A DNA stretch of 64,000 nucleotides from Maricaulis sp965228215 (GTDB lineage: Bacteria; Pseudomonadota; Alphaproteobacteria; Caulobacterales; Maricaulaceae). Below, one piece after another: positions 26,570 to 34,777 of this stretch (its first letter is position 1; every line of letters starts with the position of its first letter). The stretch lies in assembly GCA_965228215.1 (NCBI GenBank), contig OZ245800.1:2046001-2110000 (forward strand), written 5' to 3'. The notes below the pieces were generated by a model. It was given only the letters and a program-made list of their open reading frames with translations. It searched no databases and had not been told where the DNA came from. The position numbers were made by a program, and so were the translations under genes.

Positions 26570-26645
26570 CACTGGCTCCGAAAAAGACGCAGGATAGCGC
26601 CTCGCAACAAGGTGGAGCGTGATGACCGTCGCTGCAAGCAGTCAG

Positions 26646-27095
26646 TTACACGCCCGGCGTCTTCCCGAACGGCGCGTTGAATATGTGCAACTGGAAGCTC
26701 TGGGCGATGCGTTCGGCGCGTTCGACGAAGAAACGGGTCGCTTCCGGACTCGCCCCGATTTCCTCGAGTGTCTGCCGAAACAGGCCCAGCCATGCGGTGA
26801 AATGTGCCGGTTCCAGGCCTTCCAGCTTCATGTGTGCCGGCATCGGGCGGCCGGAATAGACGCCGTCGTGGAAAGTGATCGAACCCCAGAAGGTCTTCAT
26901 CGTTTCCAGATGGGTATCCCAATTGTCGCCGATCTCGCCGGCGAAAATCGGGCCGAGATCGGGATGTTCCCGGATGTGACCGTAAAACGTGTCCACGAGC
27001 CGGGAGATCACGGCTCGGTCGATTCCGGCCTGGTCCGCATCATTGCGTGCGGCCTCGCGTGCGGCGGTCACGCGGACGGGGCGGGGAGATGACAT
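26646..27095 (-). CDS. Group III truncated haemoglobin
   Basis: 149 residues. The fold of group III truncated globins (Ctb-like) is visible: VISRLVDTFYGHIREHPDLG, PIFAGEIGDNWDTHLETMKT, FWGSITFHDGVYSGRPMPAH, then MKLEGLEPAHFTAWLGLFRQ with a proximal-His candidate in PAHF. They bind oxygen or NO, or act in redox or peroxide chemistry. The gene diverges from a TetR regulator, whose operator-like repeats lie in the 142-base space between them, so NO or redox-linked control is possible but unproved. Confidence 0.92.
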   Translation of the reverse strand: MSSPRPVRVTAAREAARNDADQAGIDRAVISRLVDTFYGHIREHPDLGPIFAGEIGDNWDTHLETMKTFWGSITFHDGVYSGRPMPAHMKLEGLEPAHFTAWLGLFRQTLEEIGASPEATRFFVERAERIAQSFQLHIFNAPFGKTPGV

Positions 27096-27121
27096 GGGAT
27101 GTCCCTGAGTTTGCCTGATCG

Positions 27122-27129
27122 CTATCTAT
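27122..27129 (-). promoter_or_regulatory. Operator-like element near the truncated globin start
   Basis: CTATCTAT lies 27 bases before the globin start and shares the seven bases TATCTAT with the repeat at 27206-27222 next to the TetR gene. The symmetry here is poor. It is a possible second binding site for the TetR regulator. Confidence 0.3.
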
Positions 27130-27205
27130 GAAGACCATCGGCCAGGCGCAAGCGGTCCGGCCCCTGCAGATCCTGCGGCAGATTGAAGCGCGGCATCGCA
27201 ATGCT

Positions 27206-27222
27206 TATCTATCTCCCGATAG
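27206..27222 (+). promoter_or_regulatory. Candidate TetR operator upstream of the TetR gene
   Basis: CTATC (27209-27213) and GATAG (27218-27222) form an inverted repeat with a four-base spacer, inside the longer TATCTATCTCCCGATAG. It is 16 bases before the TetR ATG at 27238, the usual position for autorepression. It is assigned by position and symmetry only. Confidence 0.45.
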
Positions 27223-27237
27223 GCAGTGGAGACCGGA

Positions 27238-27789
27238 ATGCCGGAGCGGAATGAAAAAGCGGAAGAAATCCTCGATGTCGCCGAACGTCTGGCGCGGGCC
27301 GGCGGGTATGGCGGTTTCAGCTTCCGGGACCTGGCGAAAGCAGTCGGGATCAAGTCCGCCAGCGTGCACTATCACTTCCCCAGCAAGGAAGATCTCGGTG
27401 TCGCCCTGACGCGTCGTTACACCGACCGGTTCCTGGAACGCCTGGGTGACCCTGTCACCGGCGATCCCTCCGACAGGATCCATGACTATGTTGCAGCCTT
27501 CCGTAAATCCCTCGTCGAAGACGGATTGATGTGCCTGTGCGGCCTGTTCGGTGCGGAGATCGACGATCTTCCGGCGGGTGTCGCCGTGGAGACCCGCCGC
27601 TTTTTCGAGCGCAACCGGGATTGGCTCGTCGCCGTGCTGGAACGCCATCCCGACCAGGTCGATGCGAACGCGTACGAATCCGCGGCGCTCGACCTGATCG
27701 CACGGTTGCAGGGCGCCATGATCCTGTCGCGCAGCCTGTCCGAGCCGTCGTTGTTTGATCGCGTGATGTCCGAGGCGGTAACGGCCTAG
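27238..27789 (+). CDS. TetR/AcrR family transcriptional regulator
   Basis: 183 residues from ATG at 27238, which has GGAG seven bases upstream; ATG at 27226 is in frame but poorly placed. The DNA-binding helix-turn-helix is LAKAVGIKSASVHYHFPSKE near residue 40, after AEEILDVAERLARAGGYGGF. The C-terminal ligand domain is diverged, with LMCLCGLFGAEIDDLPAGVA holding two cysteines close together, a possible redox or ligand site. It probably represses itself and the divergent globin gene through the repeats between them. Its stop shares CTAG with the stop of ychF. Confidence 0.9.
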   Translation: MPERNEKAEEILDVAERLARAGGYGGFSFRDLAKAVGIKSASVHYHFPSKEDLGVALTRRYTDRFLERLGDPVTGDPSDRIHDYVAAFRKSLVEDGLMCLCGLFGAEIDDLPAGVAVETRRFFERNRDWLVAVLERHPDQVDANAYESAALDLIARLQGAMILSRSLSEPSLFDRVMSEAVTA

Positions 27790-28883
27790 ACGTTGAAGCG
27801 GAACAGCATCACATCGCCGTCCTGGACGATGTAGTCCTTGCCTTCCGCGCGCATCTTGCCGGCTTCCTTGGCAGCTGACTCGCCGCCGCAGGACACATAA
27901 TCCTGGTAGGCGATGGTCTCGGCGCGGATGAAACCCTTCTCGAAATCGCCGTGGATGACACCGGCCGCCTGCGGGGCGGTTGCGCCCTCGCGGACAGTCC
28001 AGGCCCGGGCTTCCTTGGGTCCGGCCGTGAAATAGGTCTGCAGACCCAGGAGTTTGTAACCGGTATGGATGAGCCGGTTCAGACCCGGTTCCTCCAGGCC
28101 GATCGCCTCGAGATATTCCTCGGCTTCCTCGTCTTCGAGAAGCGCCAGCTCGGCCTCGATCTTGGCGGAGATGACGACCGCTTCGGCGCCTTCTTCCTCG
28201 GCGCGCTTGAAGACGATGGCCGAATAGTCATTGCCGTCTGCAGCGCTGTCCTCATCGACATTGGCGATGAAAAGAACGGGCTTCGTGGTCAGCAATTGCA
28301 GGCCGCGCCAGGCTTTCTCGTCTTCCTTGGACACCTCGGCGAAACGCGCCGGCTTGCCGTTGTTGAGCTGTTCCAGGGCGAGATCGACCAGGGCGAGGGT
28401 GGCCTTGGCCTCCTTGTCACCGGTCTTGGCCTTCTTGTCCAAGTTGGAGCGGCGCTTTTCCAGGCTTTCCAGATCGGCGAGCATCAGCTCGGTCTCGACG
28501 GTTTCCAGGTCAGCCAGCGGGTCGATCTTGTTAGCGACGTGCGTGACGTCATCATCGTCGAAACAGCGCAGCACATAGGCGATCGCGTCGGTCTCGCGGA
28601 TATTGGCCAGGAATTGATTGCCCAGGCCCTCACCTTTCGAGGCACCGGCGACCAGGCCGGCAATGTCCACGAAGTTCATGCGCGCCGGCACGACATCCTT
28701 TGACTGGGCGATATCCGCCAGTTTCTGCAGGCGGGATTCCGGCACGGCGACGTCGCCGACATTCGGCTCGATCGTGCAGAACGGATAGTTCGCGGCCTGC
28801 GCCGCAGCGGTCTGCGTGAGTGCATTGAACAGGGTGGACTTGCCGACGTTCGGCAGGCCGACGATGCCGCATTTGAATCCCAT
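27786..28883 (-). CDS. ychF: Redox-regulated ATPase YchF (Obg-like)
   Basis: 365 residues. N-terminal G domain: KCGIVGLPNVGKSTLFNALT (Walker A), NFVDIAGLVAGASKGEGLGN (switch region), and FIANVDEDSAADGND replacing the usual guanine-selecting NKxD, which gives the family its ATP preference. A coiled-coil and a C-terminal TGS domain follow (AWTVREGATAPQAAGVIHGD then FEKGFIRAETIAY). It binds ribosomes and is linked to stress and translation accuracy. Confidence 0.97.
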   Translation of the reverse strand: MGFKCGIVGLPNVGKSTLFNALTQTAAAQAANYPFCTIEPNVGDVAVPESRLQKLADIAQSKDVVPARMNFVDIAGLVAGASKGEGLGNQFLANIRETDAIAYVLRCFDDDDVTHVANKIDPLADLETVETELMLADLESLEKRRSNLDKKAKTGDKEAKATLALVDLALEQLNNGKPARFAEVSKEDEKAWRGLQLLTTKPVLFIANVDEDSAADGNDYSAIVFKRAEEEGAEAVVISAKIEAELALLEDEEAEEYLEAIGLEEPGLNRLIHTGYKLLGLQTYFTAGPKEARAWTVREGATAPQAAGVIHGDFEKGFIRAETIAYQDYVSCGGESAAKEAGKMRAEGKDYIVQDGDVMLFRFNV

Positions 28884-28992
28884 GGCGCCAATTCCCTTTG
28901 ATCCTGAGCGACGCCTTATAGGGAGAATGTGCGCGCGATGCGACTTTTCTGTCAGTGAAAGGTCGCGCTAGGCTGAGGTGAAGGAGAATTTC

Positions 28993-29607
28993 GTGCTCAC
29001 CTGGGTCCGTGGACTGCTTATCGCGCTGGTCAGTGCCAGCCTGTTCATCGTCTGGCTGCCGTTCAATCGCAGCTGGATGGACGGGGAGAGCTATGCGTGG
29101 GGTCTGCCTCTGCTGGGACAGAGCCTGTCGGGGCGCGGTCTGGGTGGAGATTACTGGATCCTGCCGCCGCTCGTCCTGTTTGGGGCGATCACCCTCATGG
29201 CCGGTTGGCGCGCCTCGCGCCGGATGGCGGGCATGCTCAGCGGGCTCTGGTTCCTGATCTGGCTCGCCTCGCTGCTCGTGTTCCGGGCCAGCGAGGGTCC
29301 GGTGCTATTCCGGGGCGACACTCTGGGAGTCACACTGGACATCACCGCGATCGCAGCTGGCGTCATTCTCACAGGTGTCACCGGGGCCTGGCTGCTTGTA
29401 CGGGCACCGGAAAAGGAAAACGACGCCCTGGCCTGGGCGCCGCTCAATACGACCTTCGCGGTCTTTTTCCTCGGGATCTGGGCCGCCGCCTTTGCCCTGC
29501 TGGCGACTGGCGAGCCCGATGGCCAGACCGACCGGATCGGCGTTGTCACGCTGATTGCCATGCCGGTCCTGGCCAATCTGGCGCTGATGCCCTGGCGCAA
29601 GGCCTAG
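28993..29607 (+). CDS. Polytopic membrane protein, unknown function
   Basis: 204 residues. GTG at 28993 is preferred because AAGGAG ends six bases before it; an in-frame GTG at 28978 has no ribosome site. About six hydrophobic segments run through most of the protein, for example LLIALVSASLFIVWLPF, LPPLVLFGAITLMAGWRA, FLIWLASLLVF and TTFAVFFLGIWAAAFALLA. No motif is recognised. It diverges from ychF and its stop shares CTAG with the convergent DM13 gene. Confidence 0.75.
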   Translation: MLTWVRGLLIALVSASLFIVWLPFNRSWMDGESYAWGLPLLGQSLSGRGLGGDYWILPPLVLFGAITLMAGWRASRRMAGMLSGLWFLIWLASLLVFRASEGPVLFRGDTLGVTLDITAIAAGVILTGVTGAWLLVRAPEKENDALAWAPLNTTFAVFFLGIWAAAFALLATGEPDGQTDRIGVVTLIAMPVLANLALMPWRKA

Positions 29608-30011
29608 AGATTGCCGGCGCCCCAGAGCTTGGAAAAGCGCTCGCAATGGATCACGACCGAGGCGTAGTCGGCCAGGTCGAGGTCTTCAGGCAGACGGTAT
29701 TCCTGGGCGCCGCGATTGCTGTCGAGAGCCGTCAGGAAGAAACCGTCGGCCGCGTTGTCACCGGTGACATTGTCGGCGCTGTCGGTGGAAAAAAAGATCT
29801 TCAGGTCCGGACCGCGGCGGGTACGGAAATCCTCGCTCAGCACGAGATAGCGGCCATCTTCGCGAGCCTCGATCGTCCAGGACCCACGGATGTCGTATTC
29901 CTGATTCTCGAAACCACCTGCGACGGTATCGGAAGCCTGGGCTTCGGCGGCAACCGGGATGAGTGCGATAAGGGAGAAGAGGCCAATAAGGCCGGCGAGT
30001 AGACGTGTCAT
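29604..30011 (-). CDS. Secreted DM13-domain protein
   Basis: 135 residues with a signal peptide ending AEAQ at residue 25. The DM13 fold is visible through GSWTIEAREDGRYLVLSEDF, then RTRRGPDLKIFFST, SNRGAQEYRLPEDLDLADYA and VVIHCERFSKLW near the C-terminus. DM13 domains have been proposed to bind a redox centre through the conserved Cys; here the Cys in VIHCERF is conserved. Partner proteins are unknown. The small gene stands between pth (minus, 111 bases upstream) and a convergent membrane protein gene. Confidence 0.85.
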   Translation of the reverse strand: MTRLLAGLIGLFSLIALIPVAAEAQASDTVAGGFENQEYDIRGSWTIEAREDGRYLVLSEDFRTRRGPDLKIFFSTDSADNVTGDNAADGFFLTALDSNRGAQEYRLPEDLDLADYASVVIHCERFSKLWGAGNL

Positions 30012-30122
30012 GCTTGCGCTCCAAACTGTGTTGCAGCGCGATATGGGGGAGGGAATGGCTCAGCGCCAATCAAGTCCGGTCACACCTCTCTCGCCGGTGT
30101 TCACGGGGCGGAGAGCGAGGCG

Positions 30123-30731
30123 TTAGTCGTCGTCCGACGGCGGACCGCGCTTGACCGGGGCCGGAGCCGGCGCCTTGTGCGTGACCTGGGTCTGGAAGGC
30201 GTCGAACTCGCCCTTGGCCAGCAGATCGGCTGAGTCCGCGATCGCATCGAGCAGGGTGATCAGCCAGCTCTCCTCTGCTTTCGAGAAATCGGATAGAACA
30301 TAGCCGGTGACGCGATTGCGATCACCGGGATGGCCGATACCGATACGGCCGCGGCGAAAATCCGGACCGAGCTGGGCGATCGTCGACTTGATACCGTTAT
30401 TGCCGGCCGCACCGCCGCCCGCCTTGAGACGGAATTTGCCCGGCGCGAGATCCAGCTCGTCGTGGAAGACGATGACGTCCTTGGCTGCGACCTTGAAGAA
30501 TTTCGCGGCCTCGCCGATCGCGTGGCCGGAATTGTTGTAGAAGGTCTGGGGCTTGAGCAGGAGGAGTTTCTCGCCGCCGATCACGAGTTCGGTGGCCAGG
30601 CCCTGGAAGCGCTTGCGCCACGGGCCGGCACTCCACGCATTGGCCATGATGTCGAGGGCCATGAAACCGACATTGTGCCGGTTGCGCAGGAATTTGGATT
30701 CAGGATTGCCAAGTCCGGCGAGAATTTTCAT
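30123..30731 (-). CDS. pth: Peptidyl-tRNA hydrolase
   Basis: 202 residues from ATG at 30731, which fits the family start MKILAGLGNPESKFLRNRHN. Pth frees tRNA from peptidyl-tRNA that falls off the ribosome. Key parts: the RNRHNVGFMALD motif with catalytic His near residue 20, FYNNSGHAIGEAAKF near 70, and FHDELDLAPGKFRLKAGGGA near 95. The frame stays open 26 codons upstream without family resemblance. It lies 111 bases downstream of rplY on the same strand, the common pairing in alphaproteobacteria. Confidence 0.96.
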   Translation of the reverse strand: MKILAGLGNPESKFLRNRHNVGFMALDIMANAWSAGPWRKRFQGLATELVIGGEKLLLLKPQTFYNNSGHAIGEAAKFFKVAAKDVIVFHDELDLAPGKFRLKAGGGAAGNNGIKSTIAQLGPDFRRGRIGIGHPGDRNRVTGYVLSDFSKAEESWLITLLDAIADSADLLAKGEFDAFQTQVTHKAPAPAPVKRGPPSDDD

Positions 30732-30842
30732 CGCTTTACCCAGCTCCTCTTTCACTGACCCCTTGGCAGCACAAGGCCGCGAACCCGGGTGAGATCGCGG
30801 CCTTTGCAAATCTGGTCTGCTCCGGGGAGCAGGGGGCGTGGA

Positions 30843-31499
30843 TTACTCCTCGCCGCCTTCTTCTTCGGCCGTGACCTCTTCGCCTTCAGCCTCTTCGACG
30901 CCGCCTTCTTCTTCCTCGGCCTCGGTGAGAACTGCACGCGAGCCCTGCAGGGTGGCGACGGTGAAGTCACGATCGGTGATCGCCGGCGTCACGCCTTCCG
31001 GCAGCTTGATCGACGACATGTGGATCGTGTCACCGATGTCCAGGCCGGACAGGTCGGCTTCGATTGCGTCCGGGATGGAACCGGCCGGGCAGACCAGCTC
31101 GACATCGTGGCGGACGATATTCAGGACGCCGCCGCGCTTCATGCCCGGGGAGGCGGCTTCGTTCACGAAGGTCACGGTCACGTCGACATTGATCTTCGTG
31201 TCTTCGTCCACGCGATAGAGATCGACGTGCATGGCCTGGTCGGAGACCGGGTGGAACTGGATGTCCCGTGCGATAACTTTCTGGCGCTTACCTTCGTGGT
31301 CCAGCTCCATCATGTTGGAGAGGAAATTGCCGGTCAGCAGAGCCTTGCGGACTTCATTGCCGCGCAGGTTGATCGCGACCGGGTCCAGCTTGCCGCCATA
31401 CAGAACGCCCGGGACAAGGTCTTCACGGCGGGCAGCGCGAGCCGCGCCCTTGCCGGTGCCTTCACGAACGTCAACAGTCAGAACGAGGTTGGAGCTCAT
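30843..31499 (-). CDS. rplY: Ribosomal protein bL25 (Ctc family)
   Basis: 218 residues, the long two-domain form. The N-terminal L25 domain binds 5S rRNA: VLTVDVREGTGKGAARAARR and EDLVPGVLYGGKLDPVAINL. The second domain (TL5 C-terminal) ends in a very acidic tail (TEAEEEEGGVEEAEGEEVTA) typical of the general stress form. Gene order rplY then pth matches many alphaproteobacteria. An inverted repeat sits 26-57 bases upstream of the start. Confidence 0.96.
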   Translation of the reverse strand: MSSNLVLTVDVREGTGKGAARAARREDLVPGVLYGGKLDPVAINLRGNEVRKALLTGNFLSNMMELDHEGKRQKVIARDIQFHPVSDQAMHVDLYRVDEDTKINVDVTVTFVNEAASPGMKRGGVLNIVRHDVELVCPAGSIPDAIEADLSGLDIGDTIHMSSIKLPEGVTPAITDRDFTVATLQGSRAVLTEAEEEEGGVEEAEGEEVTAEEEGGEE

Positions 31500-31524
31500 C
31501 GGTCCAGTTCCCTAAATGCAAAAC

Positions 31525-31556
31525 GCTGCCTTCATACGCATTATTCGAAAGGCAGC
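31525..31556 (-). promoter_or_regulatory. Inverted repeat in the rplY leader
   Basis: GCTGCCTT (31525-31532) and AAGGCAGC (31549-31556) are perfect inverted copies with a 16-base loop, 26-57 bases upstream of the rplY ATG. Read on the minus strand it could form a leader hairpin; a role in autocontrol by bL25 is a guess. Confidence 0.4.
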
Positions 31557-31608
31557 TGTCGGGCCTTGCGCCACGGTTATCTTTCGAGCGGCGGGCTATA
31601 GCCGATCC

Positions 31609-31631
31609 CTGCGCGGCGCGCAACCGCGCAG
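31609..31631 (-). repeat. GC-rich hairpin downstream of prs
   Basis: CTGCGCGG (31609-31616) and CCGCGCAG (31624-31631) pair perfectly around a seven-base loop, 35 bases after the prs stop. There is no T run beyond it, so it is at best a weak or Rho-type terminator, or an RNA-stabilising hairpin. Confidence 0.4.
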
Positions 31632-31665
31632 AAGGGCCAGAGTCAGCGCCGGAACAGTCGGTGTG

Positions 31666-32598
31666 TCAGTCAAACAGTTTGGAGACCGACTCGTCATTGG
31701 CGATGCGCCGGATCGCTTCGCCCAGCAAAGGCGCTACGGACAGACGCCGCACCTTGGCCGTCTGGGTCGCGTCCGGCAGTTCGGTGATCGAGTCGGTGAC
31801 CACGATTTCCGTAAGCTTGGACTTGTGTACACGGCCCTGCGCGTCATTCGACAGAACGCCATGCGTCACATAAGCCGAAACCTCGGTCGCACCCTCGGCC
31901 AGCAGCGCATCGGCGGCGTTGCAGAGCGTGCCTCCCGAATCGCACATGTCGTCGAACAGGATGCAGCGCCGGCCTTCGACATCGCCGATAATGTTCATCA
32001 CCTCGGATACGCCGGCCTTGGGACGGCGCTTGTCGACGATCGCGATCTCGGCATCGAGAAGCTTGGCGAGCGCGCGGGCGCGCACCACACCGCCGACATC
32101 CGGCGACACGATCATCAGGTCGTCCGTGTCGTAGCGGCGGCGGATATCATCCTCGATCACCTTGGTGGCGAAGAGATTGTCGGTCGGAATGTCGAAGAAA
32201 CCCTGGATCTGGCCCGCATGCAGGTCGATCGTCAGCACCCGGTCGGCGCCGGCCTTGGCGATCAGATTGGCGACCAGCTTGGCGGAGATCGGCGTACGGC
32301 CGCCAGTCTTCCGGTCCTGGCGGGCATAACCGAAATAGGGAATGACCGCCGTGATCCGCCGCGCACTGGCCCGAACCAGGGCGTCGATGCTGATCAGCAG
32401 CTCCATGAGATGGTCATTGGCGGGGCAGGACGTCGACTGGATGATGAAGACATCCTCGCCGCGCACATTCTCGTCGATGCGGACGAAAATCTCGCCGTCA
32501 GCGAATCGCTCGATCTGCGTCGCGGTCAGCGGCGCGTCGAGATAGTCCGCAATCGCCTTGGCCAATTGCGTGTTGGACGTGCCCGACATCAATTTCAT
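31666..32598 (-). CDS. prs: Ribose-phosphate pyrophosphokinase
   Basis: 310 residues, the classic class I length. It makes PRPP from ribose-5-phosphate and ATP, feeding purine, pyrimidine, histidine and NAD synthesis. ATG at 32598 gives MKLMSGTSNTQLAKAIADYL. Signatures: RFADGEIFVRIDENVRGEDV near residue 30, FGYARQDRK near 95, HAGQIQGFFDIPTDNL near 130, and the PRPP loop RCILFDDMCDSGGTLCNAAD near 215. The track-like extension upstream reads into the region after the methyltransferase gene and is not family-like. Confidence 0.97.
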   Translation of the reverse strand: MKLMSGTSNTQLAKAIADYLDAPLTATQIERFADGEIFVRIDENVRGEDVFIIQSTSCPANDHLMELLISIDALVRASARRITAVIPYFGYARQDRKTGGRTPISAKLVANLIAKAGADRVLTIDLHAGQIQGFFDIPTDNLFATKVIEDDIRRRYDTDDLMIVSPDVGGVVRARALAKLLDAEIAIVDKRRPKAGVSEVMNIIGDVEGRRCILFDDMCDSGGTLCNAADALLAEGATEVSAYVTHGVLSNDAQGRVHKSKLTEIVVTDSITELPDATQTAKVRRLSVAPLLGEAIRRIANDESVSKLFD

Positions 32599-32671
32599 GG
32601 TGAAGCCCCAGAATCCCGATCCATTCGCGCGCTGGATAACAGAGCAGGCCCTGTGAATGAAGCCGAAATAA

Positions 32672-33778
32672 TCAGCGCGGACTGAATCCCGGCGGCTGGG
32701 GCAGAGCCGGACTGTCCAGGCAGACGAGTTTGAACAGTCGGCCCATCTGGTCCGCATCCGTCAGCCGCCACACCTGGCGGGCCAGTTTGGCCTTCTGCCC
32801 GGGCTCGGCCTGGATGAGTGCCGCTGCGCGTTGTTCCAGTCCAAGATGCAGCATGAACCGGCCCTGTTCCTCGGGGCCGTAAGTATTGAGGCCGCGCTGC
32901 TCCGCGAAAGCCAGCAGGCTTTCGAAATCGACACGTGCCGTCAGGTCCGCCGTGCCGGGTTCGTCCAGCGGGGCCACTTTTTCGTGCCGGCGGATGGCCT
33001 GGAGCGTGTCGCCGGCCTCGCTGGTGGCCGGCCCGTAATCGATGAAGAGCGCCCGGCCATCATGGCTGGCAAACCGGTCGGCGATCGTGTCGATCACCAG
33101 CCGGTCGCCGGGACGGATCTCGACGAGGCTGCCGTCGGGTGAGTCGCGCAGGCGTTCCGGCACCAGATCGGCTTCGCCGGCCAGCGGCGGTCCCATGACG
33201 AAGACGAACTCGCCCGGAGTGTCCGGCGTATCGCCCTCAGCGAGGCCCACGAGGCGTTCATGCCATTGCCCGTCATGCCGGATCGCCTGGCGGACGGCCA
33301 GACAGTCCAGGAATTCATTTCCGACGATGATCGCGGGGCCGGGCGGGACGGCTTCCAGCCGGTCGATCCAGCGGATCTGGGCGCCGGTCGGGCCCAGCGT
33401 CTGGGCCTGGACGGATTTCAGCGCTGCACTGGCCTCGATCAGAACGACCTGGGCGGCCTCAACGAAGCCGGGCACGGCGCGACCGGCGCGGAGGGCATCG
33501 GCCATCATCGTGCCTCGGCCTGGTCCCAGTTCGACAAGCTGGAAGGGATCCGGCCGGCCCATATCCATCCAGGACTGGGCGGCCCACAGGCCGATCAGCT
33601 CGCCGAACATCTGGCTGATCTCGGGTGCAGTGATGAAATCAGATCCGGCCCCGATCGGATCTTTGGTGGCGTAATAACCGGCCACCGGGTCGAACAGGGC
33701 TTCGGTCATGAAGGCGGCAATCGATTGCGGCCCGCTCTCGCGGATTCGCTGACGCAGCCGGTCCGTGATCTGGCTCAG
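32672..33778 (-). CDS. SAM-dependent methyltransferase, NDUFAF7/MidA-like (COG1565)
   Basis: About 368 residues if translation begins at CTG 33778. Mitochondrial relatives methylate an arginine of a complex I subunit during assembly. The SAM site is LVELGPGRGTMMADALRAGR, and NEFLDCLAVRQ follows. The first ATG (33709) starts inside the conserved block (FMTEALFDPVAGYYATKDPI), losing 23 family-like residues (SQITDRLRQRIRESGPQSIA then AF). In frame above it there is no ATG, GTG or TTG before a stop at 33814-33812, but CTG 33778 overlaps the lgt stop (CTGA) with GGAG eight bases upstream. The start is an inference. Confidence 0.88.
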   Translation of the reverse strand: MSQITDRLRQRIRESGPQSIAAFMTEALFDPVAGYYATKDPIGAGSDFITAPEISQMFGELIGLWAAQSWMDMGRPDPFQLVELGPGRGTMMADALRAGRAVPGFVEAAQVVLIEASAALKSVQAQTLGPTGAQIRWIDRLEAVPPGPAIIVGNEFLDCLAVRQAIRHDGQWHERLVGLAEGDTPDTPGEFVFVMGPPLAGEADLVPERLRDSPDGSLVEIRPGDRLVIDTIADRFASHDGRALFIDYGPATSEAGDTLQAIRRHEKVAPLDEPGTADLTARVDFESLLAFAEQRGLNTYGPEEQGRFMLHLGLEQRAAALIQAEPGQKAKLARQVWRLTDADQMGRLFKLVCLDSPALPQPPGFSPR

Positions 33779-34671
33779 GACGTTTTCTCCGCCGGATGTG
33801 CGGGCTTGAGATTACGCCAGACCAGCCAGGCTCCCAGCGCGATCATCGGCAGGGAGAGCAGCATGCCCATCGTGATATAGCCGCGCAGGAATTCCGGCAT
33901 GTGGGCATCGGGTTCGCGCACGGTTTCCAGGATGGCGCGGAACAGGCCGTAGAAGAGCAGGAAGAGACCGGCATTGAGGCCCGGTTTTTCCAGCGAGCGT
34001 AGCTTCCAGGTCGCGTAATTGATGATCGCGAACAGGGCGAGGCCTTCCAGCGCCGCTTCGTAGAGCTGGCTGGGATGTCGTGGCAGGCAGAGCGGATCAT
34101 CCCGGAACCGCATGGCCCACGCTACGTCCGACGCGCGGCCCCAGAGCTCGCCATTGATGAAGTTTGCCATCCGGCCGAAGAACAAGCCGATCGGGGTGAC
34201 AACCGCCGCGGCATCAGCGATGCGCCAGAGATTCAACTCGTGTCGCCGCGCATAGAGGATCAGCGCCAGTGAGACGCCCATCAGACCGCCATGGAAGGCC
34301 ATGCCGCCATCGGTGATGCCTAAGATGATGTCCAGCGGACGGGTCCAGATCATTTCCGGCATGTAGAAGATCACATAGCCCAGCCGGCCGCCGCCGATCA
34401 CGCCGAGCGTCGCCCAGATCAAAAGATCATCGACCTGTTCCTCGGTGAAGGGAGAGGTCGGCTTTTTCGTGCCCGGTGCGTGCCACATGCCGGGACGGCG
34501 GCTCAGGGCCACCATGTAGCGCCAGCCCAGCATGAGGCCGGCGATGTAGGCGAGGGCGTACCAGCGCAAGGCAAACCAGGCCGGCTGATGCGTGCCCAGA
34601 TTGAAGCCGTCTGGTCCGATCGTGAACAGGACCGGGTCGATCAGGTCAAAGCTGGCGGGGCAGGTTTCCAT
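33775..34671 (-). CDS. lgt: Prolipoprotein diacylglyceryl transferase
   Basis: 298 residues from ATG at 34671. Lgt adds diacylglycerol to the lipobox Cys of prolipoproteins, the first step of lipoprotein maturation; the window has at least two substrates (10.8 and 18.6 kb). About seven membrane segments. Catalytic motif regions: GGMAFHGGLMGVSLALILYA near residue 130 and FFGRMANFINGELWGRASDV near 165 (the H-G-G-L and R-x-x-N-F-I-N-G-E signatures). A longer frame to 34749 exists but its extra residues are basic and unlike the family. Its TGA overlaps the likely start of the methyltransferase gene. Confidence 0.95.
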   Translation of the reverse strand: METCPASFDLIDPVLFTIGPDGFNLGTHQPAWFALRWYALAYIAGLMLGWRYMVALSRRPGMWHAPGTKKPTSPFTEEQVDDLLIWATLGVIGGGRLGYVIFYMPEMIWTRPLDIILGITDGGMAFHGGLMGVSLALILYARRHELNLWRIADAAAVVTPIGLFFGRMANFINGELWGRASDVAWAMRFRDDPLCLPRHPSQLYEAALEGLALFAIINYATWKLRSLEKPGLNAGLFLLFYGLFRAILETVREPDAHMPEFLRGYITMGMLLSLPMIALGAWLVWRNLKPAHPAEKTS

Positions 34672-34715
34672 GGTGGACTCGCGCGATCCATGTGCAGATG
34701 TGACGGAACGGCGCG

Positions 34716-34744
34716 TTGCGCTTTTGCGCTTTGCACCGCATATA
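34716..34744 (+). promoter_or_regulatory. Candidate promoter of ubiK
   Basis: TTGCGC (34716-34721), a 17-base spacer, then CATATA (34739-34744), about 34 bases before the ubiK ATG. The -10 box is weak. Confidence 0.3.
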
Positions 34745-34777
34745 GGCATCCAAGACGCTTTCTAATGGCTTTGTTTT

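Noticed and set aside
28884..28992. CTGACA and TATAAG boxes upstream of ychF
   Set aside because: The spacer of about 29 bases is far from the 16 to 18 needed for a normal promoter.
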